Of a stretch of DNA of 64,000 nt, positions 31,807 to 41,389 are shown piece by piece. This DNA is from Emiliania huxleyi CCMP1516. Its lineage: Eukaryota > Haptophyta > Isochrysidales > Noelaerhabdaceae. Numbering within the stretch: the first letter of the stretch is position 1; each line of letters begins with the position of its first letter. The notes below the pieces were generated by a model. It was not told the DNA's origin. It saw only the letters and a program-made list of their open reading frames with translations, and made no database searches. The stretch spans positions 369,470-433,469 of the forward strand of contig NW_005201192.1 in the NCBI RefSeq assembly GCF_000372725.1, in the 5' to 3' direction. A program made the position numbers and the translations under genes.

Positions 31807-34371
31807 TCATGTGTCACCACCACCCGCGGCTGTTTGAAGCTTGACGAGCTGACGGTAGCTCGGCGCTCCGCCGGCAGGGAGCGGTCTGGCGATCAGCTCG
31901 TCGTGTGTCCCTGCCTCGACCGCCGCGCCGCCGTGCATGAGCACGATGCAGTCCGCGTGGCGTACCGTGGACAGCCGATGCGCAATCACGAGAGTGGTGC
32001 GCCCCTGCATCGCTCGCTCGAGCGCCTCCTGCACCGCCGCCTCGCTCTCGGCGTCAAGCGCCGACGTCGCCTCGTCGAGCAGCAGCACCGCCGGGTCCAG
32101 CAGCAGCGAGCGCGCGATGGCGATGCGTTGGCGCTGCCCGCCACTCAGCTGCACCCCCCGCTCCCCCACCGCCGTCTGATAGCCGTCGCGTAGCCCGCTA
32201 ATGAAGCCATGCGCGTTCGCGGCCGTCGCCGCCGCCACCAAGCGCTCGCGGAGCGCCGCCTCGTCATCGTTGCTGCTGCCGCCGCCGCCACTGCCGCCGC
32301 CACCGCCGCCTTCGGCCTCCTCCCACGCGGCGCGCGCGGAGAGGGCGTAGCGGATGTTGTCCTCGATGGTGCCCGAGAGGAGGACGGGCTCCTGGCTGAC
32401 GGAGGCGGCGACGGCGTGCAGCTCGGCGTGCGGCATGTCGCAGACGTCTCGCCCGTCGATGCGCACGCAGCCGCTGGTTGCCTCGTAAAAGTGCTTGAGC
32501 AGGTGGAGGACCGTCGACTTTCCCGAGCCGCTCTGCCCCACCAGCGCCACCGTCTGGCCCGGGAGGACGGTGAGCGAGAGGCCGCGAAGCACGGCCGCCT
32601 CGGGGCGGGACGGGTAGCAGAAGAAGACGTCGCGCAGCTCGACGAGGCCGCACGCGTCGCCGTTCTCCGTGCTCTCTCCGCCACCGCCAGCCCCGTGGCC
32701 GAGCTTCCAAGGAGCAGCGGGCTCACCGCCGCCGCGGCCGCCGCCGCCCTTGTCGGGGCGTCGGTAGCGTGGCCGGCGCTCGATGTAGTCGAAGACCTTC
32801 GCGGCGGCGCCCGAGCTCTTGAGCAGCGACGTGAAGGAGTTGAGCAAGTTCTGCGCGTACTCCTGCAGCTGGCCCTGGTAGAGCATAAAGGCGAGGAGCA
32901 CGGTGTGGCTCAGCAAGCCGCGCTCGACCAGGAAGCAGCCGTAGGCGAGCAGGGCGGCCTGGACGCAGGTGTTGATCAGGAAGGTGTTGCACACCATGTA
33001 GTAGACGCCCTGCACCGCCGTCTGTCTCACGATGAGGGAATAGAACTTCTCCACCTTGGCCTGGTAGCGCGCCTGCTCGCGCCGCTCGCCCGCGAACGAG
33101 CACACCGTCCGAATCGCGCCGATCACCTCGATGGCGATCGCGTTTGCGTCGGCGAGCGCGGCTTGCACCTGCTGCTGGTTGCGATGCATGAATCGCGCGT
33201 AGCTGCGGTTGATCAGCGCGGTCGCAGGGACGATTGCGATGGCGAGCAGACCGAGCCTCCACGACCTCACAAACATGTAGAGCAGGATGCTGCCGAGCCG
33301 CACGACGGCCTCGATCGTGAAGCGGAACACCCAGGTGAGGTCGTTGGCCATCTCGGCGCAGTCCGCCGTCAGCCGCGAGGCGATCTCGCCGCTCGGCGTC
33401 GTGTCGAAGAAGCCGATGTCCTGGCGCACGATGGCGCCAAACAGACGCAGCCGCAGCCCTCGGATGATTCGCTGCTGCGCCACTCCGAACAGGTAGATGC
33501 ACCAGAAGTCGCCGAGCGCGTCGCCGGTCCCCATCGCGCACAGCAGGGCGATGCAGCGCGTGGCGCTCGCGTGGTCGCCCTCGCTCAGCGCGCCGATCGT
33601 CTCCGCCACCCAGTGAGGCACCGACAGAGAGAGCGGCAGGCGGAGCAGAAGAGCACCGCACCCCGCGTACAGCCACCAGCGATGCGGCCAAGCGATGCGC
33701 AGCAGAGTGAGGGTCCCGAAGCCGCGGCGCGCGCGCGCCTCTGCCGCCTCGCGGTCGGCGCACTCAATCGCCTCAATCGCCGTCGACGCGGCGGCGGCGG
33801 CGGCGCTCTGCCCTCCGTGGCCCTCCGGGCCAGCCGCTGCGACGACGAGCCGCGCTCCGTGCGCCGCCGGCCCTGCCGTGCGTGCCACCGTGCTGCACTC
33901 GCCTGCCGGGAGGAGGAGAGGAGCCACGAGGAGGCGAGCCCCGTCTCCTCGCTCGGGGAGGCCGCTGAGGAGGAAGAGGTGGCGGGCGGCCAATCCGAAG
34001 TGTAGCATCATCAGGACCGCGAAGCCGCCGAGCGCCCACCACCAAGCGCCGCCACCGTACGACTCAAAGGCGAGAAAGAGTAGAGGCGCCCCAGTGGCGG
34101 CGGAGGCGGTGCCGCCGGCGACAAGCTGCGCGAGCGGTGTGACATGACGCGACAGCGACAGCGAGAGGAGGAAGAGCGAACACCACGCGAGGACGCCTCC
34201 GAGCCAGACGCAGACGAAGCGAGCGGGTCGACAGGGCGTGGAGGATGCGAGCGGGGAGAGATGGGCGTCCTTGTACAGCGCGTGCAGCGGCTCGAGCACA
34301 CCGAGTGCAGCGGCAGCCGCAGCGGCGAGGATGAGTGCGGCGTCAAGGCGGAGGAGTAGCCGCGGAAGCAT
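31807..34371 (-). CDS. ABC half-transporter, ABCB/TAP-like, with extra N-terminal membrane domain
   Basis: About 854 residues, intronless, from ATG 34369-34371 (an upstream TTG is not a eukaryotic start). Residues 1-150 hold about four hydrophobic segments (a TMD0-like part), then a Ser/Gly linker, then a six-segment exporter domain from ~210, with coupling motif FDTTPSGEIASRLTADC. The nucleotide-binding domain is intact: Walker A GQSGSGKST (~611), LSGGQRQRIAIARSLL (~742), VLLLDEATSALDAE (~760) and VIAHRLSTV (~797). A Gly/Ser insertion (GGGGGGSGGGGSSNDDE) sits between the Q-loop and signature. TMD0 plus half-size layout resembles TAP/TAPL (ABCB9) peptide exporters of lysosome or ER; the substrate is inferred only. 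It would act as a dimer. Confidence 0.92.
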   Translation of the reverse strand: MLPRLLLRLDAALILAAAAAAALGVLEPLHALYKDAHLSPLASSTPCRPARFVCVWLGGVLAWCSLFLLSLSLSRHVTPLAQLVAGGTASAATGAPLLFLAFESYGGGAWWWALGGFAVLMMLHFGLAARHLFLLSGLPERGDGARLLVAPLLLPAGECSTVARTAGPAAHGARLVVAAAGPEGHGGQSAAAAAASTAIEAIECADREAAEARARRGFGTLTLLRIAWPHRWWLYAGCGALLLRLPLSLSVPHWVAETIGALSEGDHASATRCIALLCAMGTGDALGDFWCIYLFGVAQQRIIRGLRLRLFGAIVRQDIGFFDTTPSGEIASRLTADCAEMANDLTWVFRFTIEAVVRLGSILLYMFVRSWRLGLLAIAIVPATALINRSYARFMHRNQQQVQAALADANAIAIEVIGAIRTVCSFAGERREQARYQAKVEKFYSLIVRQTAVQGVYYMVCNTFLINTCVQAALLAYGCFLVERGLLSHTVLLAFMLYQGQLQEYAQNLLNSFTSLLKSSGAAAKVFDYIERRPRYRRPDKGGGGRGGGEPAAPWKLGHGAGGGGESTENGDACGLVELRDVFFCYPSRPEAAVLRGLSLTVLPGQTVALVGQSGSGKSTVLHLLKHFYEATSGCVRIDGRDVCDMPHAELHAVAASVSQEPVLLSGTIEDNIRYALSARAAWEEAEGGGGGGSGGGGSSNDDEAALRERLVAAATAANAHGFISGLRDGYQTAVGERGVQLSGGQRQRIAIARSLLLDPAVLLLDEATSALDAESEAAVQEALERAMQGRTTLVIAHRLSTVRHADCIVLMHGGAAVEAGTHDELIARPLPAGGAPSYRQLVKLQTAAGGGDT

Positions 34372-34423
34372 CGCCAACTCTAAGCGAGCACCCAGGTGAC
34401 TCCCATGCCGTTTGCCAGGCCAG

Positions 34424-34600
34424 GGTTCCGGCTCCTACCCAGATGGGGGGTCTGAAACAAACGCCCCATGCCGCGCAGCGAAGCGAAAAAAGACGAAAAT
34501 TGGAGGTACCTACCTGTTGTAGGGCCCTCTGGGGCGGTCAAAACCGGACCTACGTGTCACCGTGGTGAACAGACCCCCTATCTGGGTAGGAGCCGGAACC
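34424..34600. mobile_element. 177-bp MITE with ~30-bp terminal inverted repeats
   Basis: GGTTCCGGCTCCTACCCAGA at the left is inverted at the right end, extending ~30 bases with a few mismatches. CAG flanks both sides (34421-34423, 34601-34603), a possible 3-bp target duplication. Immediately downstream of the ABC gene start, in its 5' region. Confidence 0.75.
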
Positions 34601-34837
34601 CAGTCCGCGCCTCTATCTTCACATGCGTTGTCTGTTTTCTTTCTTTCTTTCTTTTCTTCTTTCGCGTTTCTTCGCGAGCGACCCAAGAAATGCCACGTTC
34701 GGATCGCTTCTCATCGCAAACCCTGTCAGCAGTTCACCGTAAGTTCACCCTCGGGTATGTTCGTAAGAGCTACATATACTGAGAAAAGCCTGTCAACAGA
34801 GTCCTCCTCCGGGCATGTACGTAAGAGCCACATACTC

Positions 34838-35050
34838 TCATTGTGTCACACCACGCGGAACGCATCTCCATCGCTTCGGTGAAGGGGGTGAACCGCGCCA
34901 TCCTTCCTTCCTCGATCGCCGTGCAAAGCTCGCTTCCAAGCTCTCACGCCGCGCGTAGGGCCCTTAGGGGCCTGGAGAACACAACCCCCTCTCCCTTGTC
35001 TCCCAGTAAGCTAAAAGCACGTACACTGAGTCAAGTACAAGTACACTGAG
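34838..35050 (+). mobile_element. 5'-truncated 3' end of the retroelement family
   Basis: Translates to SHHAERISIASVKGVNRAI, matching the end of the 19-24 kb retroelement, and continues with AVQSSLPSSHAARRALRGL, matching 12053-12190. Ends near GTACACTGAG repeats at 35025-35050. Only the terminal ~200 bases are present. Confidence 0.65.
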
Positions 35051-35212
35051 AAAAGAATTCTCACGCCCGAACTTCACCCCACGTGCGTCCTCCTCGGGCG
35101 TCGACGCGTTTTGGCGGGGCCCCAGTACTGGCCGGGCCGACGCCGCGTTACCGCCAGACACGGTACGCGTCCCCGCCCCTAGCCCCGCCCTCGGCGGCCG
35201 AGAGCCAGCTCG

Positions 35213-36621
35213 ATGAGCGACAACAAGAAGGCCGCCCGCTCGCATGGCCTCCGGGGCGGGCTGCCTCGCGTGGACTGCCTTGGCGTCCTCTCCGCCGACG
35301 AGGGCACCGCACTGCTCCCCTCCTCTCGGTCCTCCCTCTATGGCCGGCTACAGCTCGGTTGGCGGGCGCGCCTCTCTGCGTCCGGTCCGGCGGTCGGCGA
35401 CTTTGTCGTCGGCTCGCTCATTTTCCTCATGTCCCGCGGCTGGTGAGAAAAGATAGATTGGACGAGAGGCTCTGCGTGCACACAGCCCTTCGAGCGCATC
35501 CACTGCGCGTGCTCTTGCAGTTACGTTTGGGGGCGCGTAGGTCGGACGCGATCGCGATCTACGGCCTCGGGCTCGCCTCGACTTGGTGCCGTCCAGAGGA
35601 CATGCCCATGACACATCCCCAAACGACCCTCAGGCTTCGGGCTCGGCTCGACCTGGTACTGCGGCGACTACACCGGCAAACCCTGCGCTGGCTCGGCTCC
35701 CTCGCCGAGGTGGGCCGTGTACTCGCTGCTGATGGTGCCGCTGACCGGACTGCTCAAGCACCTCGCGGAGAGCCACACCGAGCGGGCAGAGGCGCGCGGT
35801 CAGGCGCCGGCGCGTTCAGCAGCGTTGATCCCGAGCATTGCAAACTACATCTGCGGATGGGGCTTTGCCAACGCGGCGGTGCGTCCCACCTTCGTTCGCC
35901 GCTTGCGTCAATCACGATCACGCCGGTGTGATTCTTCTCAGGTCGCCCTCCTCGACGAGCTCCAGCTATCCGAGCACTGCCGCGCCGCGCCCCGCCGCTG
36001 CCTCGGCCTCAATGTGGGATACGCGTGTGGCTGGACCGGCGTGGCCGCGGTCCTCGGAAAGCTGCCGTCAAGCCGGAATGCGAGAGGTGGCTTTTTTCAA
36101 ACGGGTGGATCTTCCCAACCGTAGGCGCTCATCTCAGTCGTCAAACCATACGTGCGCGAGATCGAGTGTGGCAGCGGCGCGGTGGCCGACCGTCGCGAGC
36201 GGCTGTGAGGAGGGCTGAGCCGCGTCTATTCACGGGGCTGAGCACTGAGCAGGTGGTGGACTGGTGCGAGGACTATTGTGAGGACAGTACGCCATGCCGG
36301 TGACGGGCGGGAAGGGACATGGCTGGAATTTGGCTGCCGTCAATAGGACATGCTCGCGATGCTGGTGCGAGGGCTGACGATCATCGTGATGACGCTGTGG
36401 ACCAAGGTGATGAGCTGTATCCTACTTGATCGTACACACCCCTCAGCATTCAACAGCCTTGGCGGTTCGGTGCCAAGGTGGGTGCCGAGTACGTCTACAT
36501 CGACGCGTCGGGCCAGGCCTCCCTCACGATCGCGGCGTTGTACGCCGGCTTCACGCTCTTCGCAGGGTCGCTAATTACGACCAAGCTGGCGCACATCGAG
36601 CTGGCGCCGCCGCCGGAGTGA
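35213..36621 (+). CDS. Multi-exon polytopic membrane protein (first of a similar pair)
   Basis: From ATG 35213 (MSDNKKAARS) the exons encode a hydrophilic start, VVGSLIFLMS, then GFGLGSTWYCGDY and YSLLMVPLTGLLKHLAE (~35630-35780), SIANYICGWGFANAA joined across an intron (35879-35940) to ALLDELQL, VGYACGWTGVAAVLG (~36017), LVRGLTIIVMTLW (~36362) and a last exon YVYIDASGQASLTIAALYAG to ELAPPPE, stop 36619-36621. The repeated (Y)xCGWxxxxA pattern suggests internal repeats. It was not assigned to a family. The end CCGGAGTGAGGA is shared with the next gene, suggesting tandem duplication, or both may be parts of one gene. Confidence 0.5.
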
Positions 36622-36719
36622 GGAGCGAAGGGCTGTCGTCGGGTGGTGTATAGACGGCGAGATGTTCCATGAGTGGTAGGCGCTTACCCCATCAGAAGGG
36701 CAGGCGAGAGGGCTCAGCG

Positions 36720-37515
36720 CCGTGCTGGTCGAGGCGAGCAACCTGACGCAGACGATGCTGTCTTGGGTCTCGGGCTGCGCGGTGATCGACTGGGTGTGCG
36801 CCGCGCTCCCAGTCTTCTACTCGGATCCGCTGCCCGCGAACATGGCGGCCGTCGGAGGGCTCACCGTCCTCTTCACCATCCTGTGCATCGTGTGGCTCAT
36901 CGCCTCGGGTGAGAGGTCCGCGAGGAGACTCGGAGACTACTGCCGGCCGTTGATTCGTTCTCGCTCATGGGTGGACCGATGAGCAGGTATGCCGTCGAGA
37001 AGGACGCGGACCGTGCCGCCGTCGAAAGGTACTTTATCACCAACGCCATGGCCTTTTTCGTGGGGTGAGCCTCGTGAGAGAGTAGGGTGTAGCTCGAGCA
37101 CGAGGGTCGGCCATACAGGAGCGCTACACTGCTCACTTCGCTCGCAAGCCCGGGAGCAGGTGGTTTTTCTGGCTGCTTGGCAAGCAGTGCATCGTCGCCG
37201 CGCTGACTGCAATCTCCTCATTGCAGAGCGGGCTGAGCGACGCGGCGCTGGTGCTGCGGACGCCCCGCCGCCGCTCGCGGCCGCGCGGTGGATGCTCAAC
37301 ACCTTGCGGTACGAATACTGTAGGTCTTGCTCGTTTTGCAGCCACTCGGCTCGCTGGTGCTGCTCCAGGCGTGCTTCCTCCTCATCGATGCCTACAAGGG
37401 CCTCGCCGGCATCTCGCGCGAGACGGTGCTGCTCGATGCGCCCTCGGGCGAGAACGACGCCTTTGCCGACCCGGACGACCGTGTCGAGGAGATGAAGAGC
37501 GCGGAGCCGGAGTGA
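36720..37515 (+). CDS. Multi-exon polytopic membrane protein (second of a similar pair)
   Basis: Exons encode LSAVLVEASNLTQTMLSWVSGC, a long hydrophobic part through LFTILCIVWLIASG (~36870-36910), RYAVEKDADRAAVERYFITN with AMAFFVG (~36985-37065), WFFWLLGKQCIVAAL (~37160) and a last exon SLVLLQACFLLIDAYKGLAG followed by an acidic tail to SAEPE, TGA 37513-37515. Probable introns with GT donors at about 36908 and 37064. The first exon is not located; the model may continue the previous gene. Function unknown. Confidence 0.5.
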
Positions 37516-37792
37516 GGAACAAGGGCGAGCGTGGCAGTCAGAGGTCAGTTAGTCGTAGAGCCGTGGGTTTCCAGTACAAATTTAGGGGGGGGGGGGGGAC
37601 GAAGGCGACACAGTCAGGGGGTGTCTTCAAAGCAATTGGAGTGCAGTCGGTAACCTGAAAGAAAGAAAGAAAGCATCCCAAGGGAGGGATGGGAGGACGT
37701 CGGTAACCTCACGCCCCGCCCATGCAAATTCTTTCGCGCCCTCTTCGCCGAGTCCTGGGCCCTGGCCTGCGGCACACACTCGCACATTGTCG

Positions 37793-39585
37793 ATGTCCTT
37801 CATGTTCGGCGTCAGAGCCGCCCGGCTCTCGCTGCGATGCCCAACCGGTCCAGCGAGCCGCCCGTCTTCGATGGGCCACAGCCTGCGGTGTTACTCGTCC
37901 CGCCCGTCTCGGTTCGGCAACAAGAAAAGAACGCAGGAAAGCTCAGCCGGCCGTGGCGAGCGGCGGTGGTGGCGCCCACTCCCTCCTTGCGCCGCAGGTG
38001 CTGGAGCAGGAGCCCGAAGCGGCGCGCGGCGGCGACTGGGTCTCCCAGTCTCAGGTCAAGGAGGCGCCGCCGACGGCAGCCGGGGCGCCCGCCACGTTCC
38101 CGTCGTACGAACAGAGGCAGCAGCAGGCGGGTTCGCAGTACGAGAGCCTCTCCGACGGCGTGGTGGCGCACATGCGGCGCGTGTACGCCACGCTCGCGAC
38201 CGGCATCGGCATCTCGGCCGCCGCGTCGGTCACCGCCATGGCCACGCCCCTCGGGCTCGTGCACCCTCTCATCCCTGGGCTGGGCGCGATGGTGCCCCTG
38301 CTCGGCCTGATGTACACCTCGAAGCACACGCACTCGCAGACGCTGCGCGCCGGCCTCGCCGCCCGCTTGCCTGCCTCTCCGCCTGGCAAGCGCCTCTCTC
38401 CACCCCGGCGCTCTCTGCACAGGCCTGTTTGCAGCCTTCACCGGCCTCTCTGGCTGGGCGATGGCGCCGCTCCTCCTCGTGGCGCTCAAGGTGTCTCCGG
38501 CCATCGTGCCGCAGGCGCCGCCCCTCGCCGCCCCTCGCCGCCCCTCGCCGCCCCTCGCCGCCCCTCGCCGCCCCTCGCCCTCGAGCTCGCGGCGTCGCCT
38601 CTGCGCATGAGCTCGCCCTCGCCCTCCCCGCGCCCCTCCCCACGCCCCTCCTCCAAACCCAGGAGCTGGCTGCTACTGCCCCTCGCCCAAGCCCCTCCCC
38701 AGCCCCTCCGCCCCTCCCCAGGCCCTCGCCATCACGACCGGCCTCTTCGGCACGATGACGGCGCTCTCGCTCTTCGCCAAGCCGGGCTCCATGCTGCGGC
38801 TCGGCGAGAGACCGCAGCCTGAGATCGGCCCGAGATCGCGGCCCGAGATGGCAGCTTCGATGGAGCCGGCACATGCCGCCGAGAGGCGGTCTGCAACCCA
38901 TGCGCCTCTCCCGCCCCCCCTCCTCGCCTGCAGGCGTCCCTCTCGGCGCCGGGATGCTCATGCTGCTCGGATGCGGCGCACACCACTCGCCCGATAGCTC
39001 GCCGCACTTGCCGGCCACGTCTCGGCTGCACCGCCGCCCCGCCCCCCGCCGCGTAGGCGTCGCGGGGATGTTCGTGCCGGTCACGTCGGCGTGGTACCCG
39101 CTCCTCCACTCGATCAACCTCTACGGCGGGCTGGGCACACTCCGCGCCCTCTGCTGCCGGCCGCGCGTGCGGGCTCTCTCTGCTCACGCCTCTCGCCGTC
39201 CTCAGGGATCTTCACGCTCTACATCGCCTACGACACCCAAAACATGATCAACGAGTGCGCGGGGAGGGGGGGGGGAGGCACCCGCCACCCCATCACCTCT
39301 CCACAGGGGCTGGCCTACGCCGCGCAGGTACGAGATGGGGGAGGACGACCACCTGAAGCACGCCGTCGACCTCTTCATCAATTTCAAGGCGCGGAGACGG
39401 CCGAGAGACTGCCGAGAGAGGCAGCCGAGAGGCAGCAGCTGAGACGCGGACGGGAGAGGCAGCTGAGAGACGGCCGAGATGAGGGCGAGATGCGGACGAG
39501 GAATCCGCGAGCCCTCCCCGTGGCCACCCGCCAGGTCATCTTCCAGCGCGTGCTCTTGTTGCTGATGGGCCGCTCCGACGACTAG
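37793..39585 (+). CDS. Bax inhibitor-1 family, mitochondrial GHITM/TMBIM5-like, multi-exon
   Basis: GHITM-type proteins sit in the mitochondrial inner membrane, affect cristae structure and cation exchange, and associate with the m-AAA/prohibitin machinery (knowledge of animal homologues). ATG 37793 opens an Arg/Ser presequence (MSFMFGVRAARLSLRC). The exons then give VYATLATGIGISAAASVT, AMVPLLGLMYTSKH, AAFTGLSGWAMAPLL, ITTGLFGTMTALSLF, LRLG joined to VPLGAGMLMLLG, FVPVTSAWYPLLHSINLYGG, GIFTLYIAYDTQNMINE, YEMGEDDHLKHAVDLFINFK and VIFQRVLLLLMG. The YDTQ and DHxxHAxDLF motifs are family hallmarks. Three donors are GC (38804, 39135, 39389) and one GT (~39256); each is fixed by frame. TAG at 39583-39585. 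Confidence 0.9.
38519..38580. repeat. GCCCCTCGCC tandem repeat in GHITM-like intron
   Basis: At least six copies of a 10-base unit, in the intron after the SPAIVPQ exon. Confidence 0.9.
38804..38933 (+). other. GC-AG intron with GAGATCGCGGCC repeats
   Basis: Starts GCGAGAG and ends CTGCAG. It contains CCTGAGATCGGCCCGAGATCGCGGCCCGAGATGG, four spaced copies of a GAGA(C/T) core that echo the donor itself (quoted here as separate CCCGAGAT units). Joining LRLG to VPLGAG restores family spacing. Confidence 0.75.
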
Positions 39586-39589
39586 CGCC

Positions 39590-40052
39590 CGCGTGCCACA
39601 CACACCGCCCTTGGGCCCTCGCTCACCGGGAGAGCGAGCGGCTCCACCCCCACATCTCCCCGAGGCGGTGCGCGCGGCTCGTCAGCCTGGTTGCAGGTTG
39701 GTGGCAGAAGAGAGGCGGATGGCGTGGTGAGACCGCGCACGTGCCGCGCAACCAGCGAGGGTCGGCGAGGGCGGGAGGGCTAGAGCCGGAGGCGGTGACT
39801 TAGGTATAAAGGGACCACAAAGAGCTGTGTGTGTACACAAGACCTGAGACGACGCGAAGACAGGGCGACTTGTCACGCTCGCGGGGGCACGACACTCGAC
39901 ACATACAGCGCGCTCAGGACCTGTTGGTGCACGCCAACCGTGAACCACCGCCCAGCCAGTCCGGACAAGGCGCAAAAACAGGCATTAGCGCCTCTCGCGT
40001 GGGCACTGACGGCACTGGCGCTGGTGTACAGACTGTATAGACTACACACACG
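39590..40052. other. Intergenic, no supported gene
   Basis: Short frames only. GTATAAAGGGACC at 39807 could be a TATA-like element, but nothing convincing starts downstream. Confidence 0.4.
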
Positions 40053-40156
40053 TCAAAAATATGAGCAGCAGGAGCCAGTTTGGCCCCCCGCGGCCCTCCG
40101 CACCGCGCCTGGCGCCCAGCCGCTGCACGCACTGCGGGCGCGGAGGTCGACTATCG

Positions 40157-40490
40157 CCTCTCGGAGAGGCGAGCAGCGCGGCGCGAGCCGGCAAAGCGGC
40201 GCGGATCCGTCCTTGTCCACCACGAGGACTTGCCTCAGCCGCTCAGAAGTGGCCTGCAAGCGTGCGGCCGGCGCTGGTGAGCGTGAGGGATGGCAGAAAC
40301 TCCCTCTCGCTGCAGTGGCGGGCAGGCGGGCGAGAGGCACCTCTCGGAGAGGCGAGCAGCGCGGCGCGAGCCGGCAAAGCGGCGCGGATCCATCCTTGTC
40401 CACCACGAGGACTTGCCTCAGCCGCTCAGAAGTGGCCTGCAAGCGTACGGCCGGCGCTGGTGAGCGTGAGGGATGGCAGAAAACTCCCTT
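40157..40490. repeat. 183-bp tandem duplication
   Basis: Two units starting CCTCTCGGAGAGGCGAGC (40157 and 40340) are about 98 percent alike over 150 bases. The period is a multiple of three, so frames stay open through both copies. The reverse strand reads LQATSERLRQVLVVDKDG in each copy, with GT and CAG splice-like sites between them, so this might be a duplicated exon; no family is recognised. Confidence 0.85.
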
Positions 40491-41389
40491 TTGCCCGTTT
40501 TGCCCCTTGTCAGCTGACCTTTCCAGCGATGTGTGGCGAAGAACCGACCACGCCGCGCATGGGTGTGTTCATACTGGTGGACAACACCACCTAACCGCGG
40601 CTATTTGAGTCGCCGCGCCCCCAGAGCCGCGGAAGCCTGGCGCAGCGACGGCGCTGCGGCACTGCGGCGTCGCGGCCGCAGCGCGTGAGGCGCGGCGCGT
40701 CAAGTCGCCTTCAACCGCTCCGGTCCGCTGCCGCAGGGCCCAGGGATGGCGCTGAGACGCTCGGGTGCGACATGAAGGCCTTAGGGCGCGCGCTCAAGCC
40801 GCCGGCCGCGCGCAGCGATTTAGAGCTGTCCGTGGGTGGTTCGCGGTGGCGTGCAACAGGTCTCAGCGGTGGCGCCGCGCGCGCACGCACGGACCGGCCC
40901 GCACGACCACGTCCACGAGCATCGACGCCGTAACCACAGCGCACGGAGTAGCTACTCAACCAGGCTAAAACCGCCTGAAACTGGCTCTCTATATAGGAAC
41001 TGGTTTGCCGTTCGGGTAACACTCTGTTTATAAGTGTAACGCAACACACACACGCCAGTGTTATACGGGACATAAAGTACTACACACACAACCTCGCAGC
41101 GAGTGCCCCTGGCGCCTGGGGCAGCTGCGCGACTCCTGGATCCTCGCTGCGAGTGCTGGTGAGATTGGCCAAGCTGAGGAGCGCCTCGACGTCGTGTTCG
41201 CCAACAAAGCAGCCGTATTGCGCCACCCAAAAATGCCGAGTACAGTAGCATCCGAGCTGTGGCGCCAACTTTGACAGGATGTGCGGCGAGGGTTTCTGCC
41301 AAGGCTAATCATGAACCCTGCGCGCGCCAGCGCAACACCCCTGATCCCTAGACCTCGCCGCGTGCCCGCGTCCCACGTGGCCTCTTTTC

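Noticed and set aside
32209-34005. Long plus-strand open frame (598 codons) opposite the ABC transporter
   Set aside because: It is the antisense shadow of a GC-rich gene whose sense strand has all ABC motifs.
39800-39815. TATA-like GTATAAAGG as a promoter
   Set aside because: No convincing gene begins downstream, and such matches are expected by chance.
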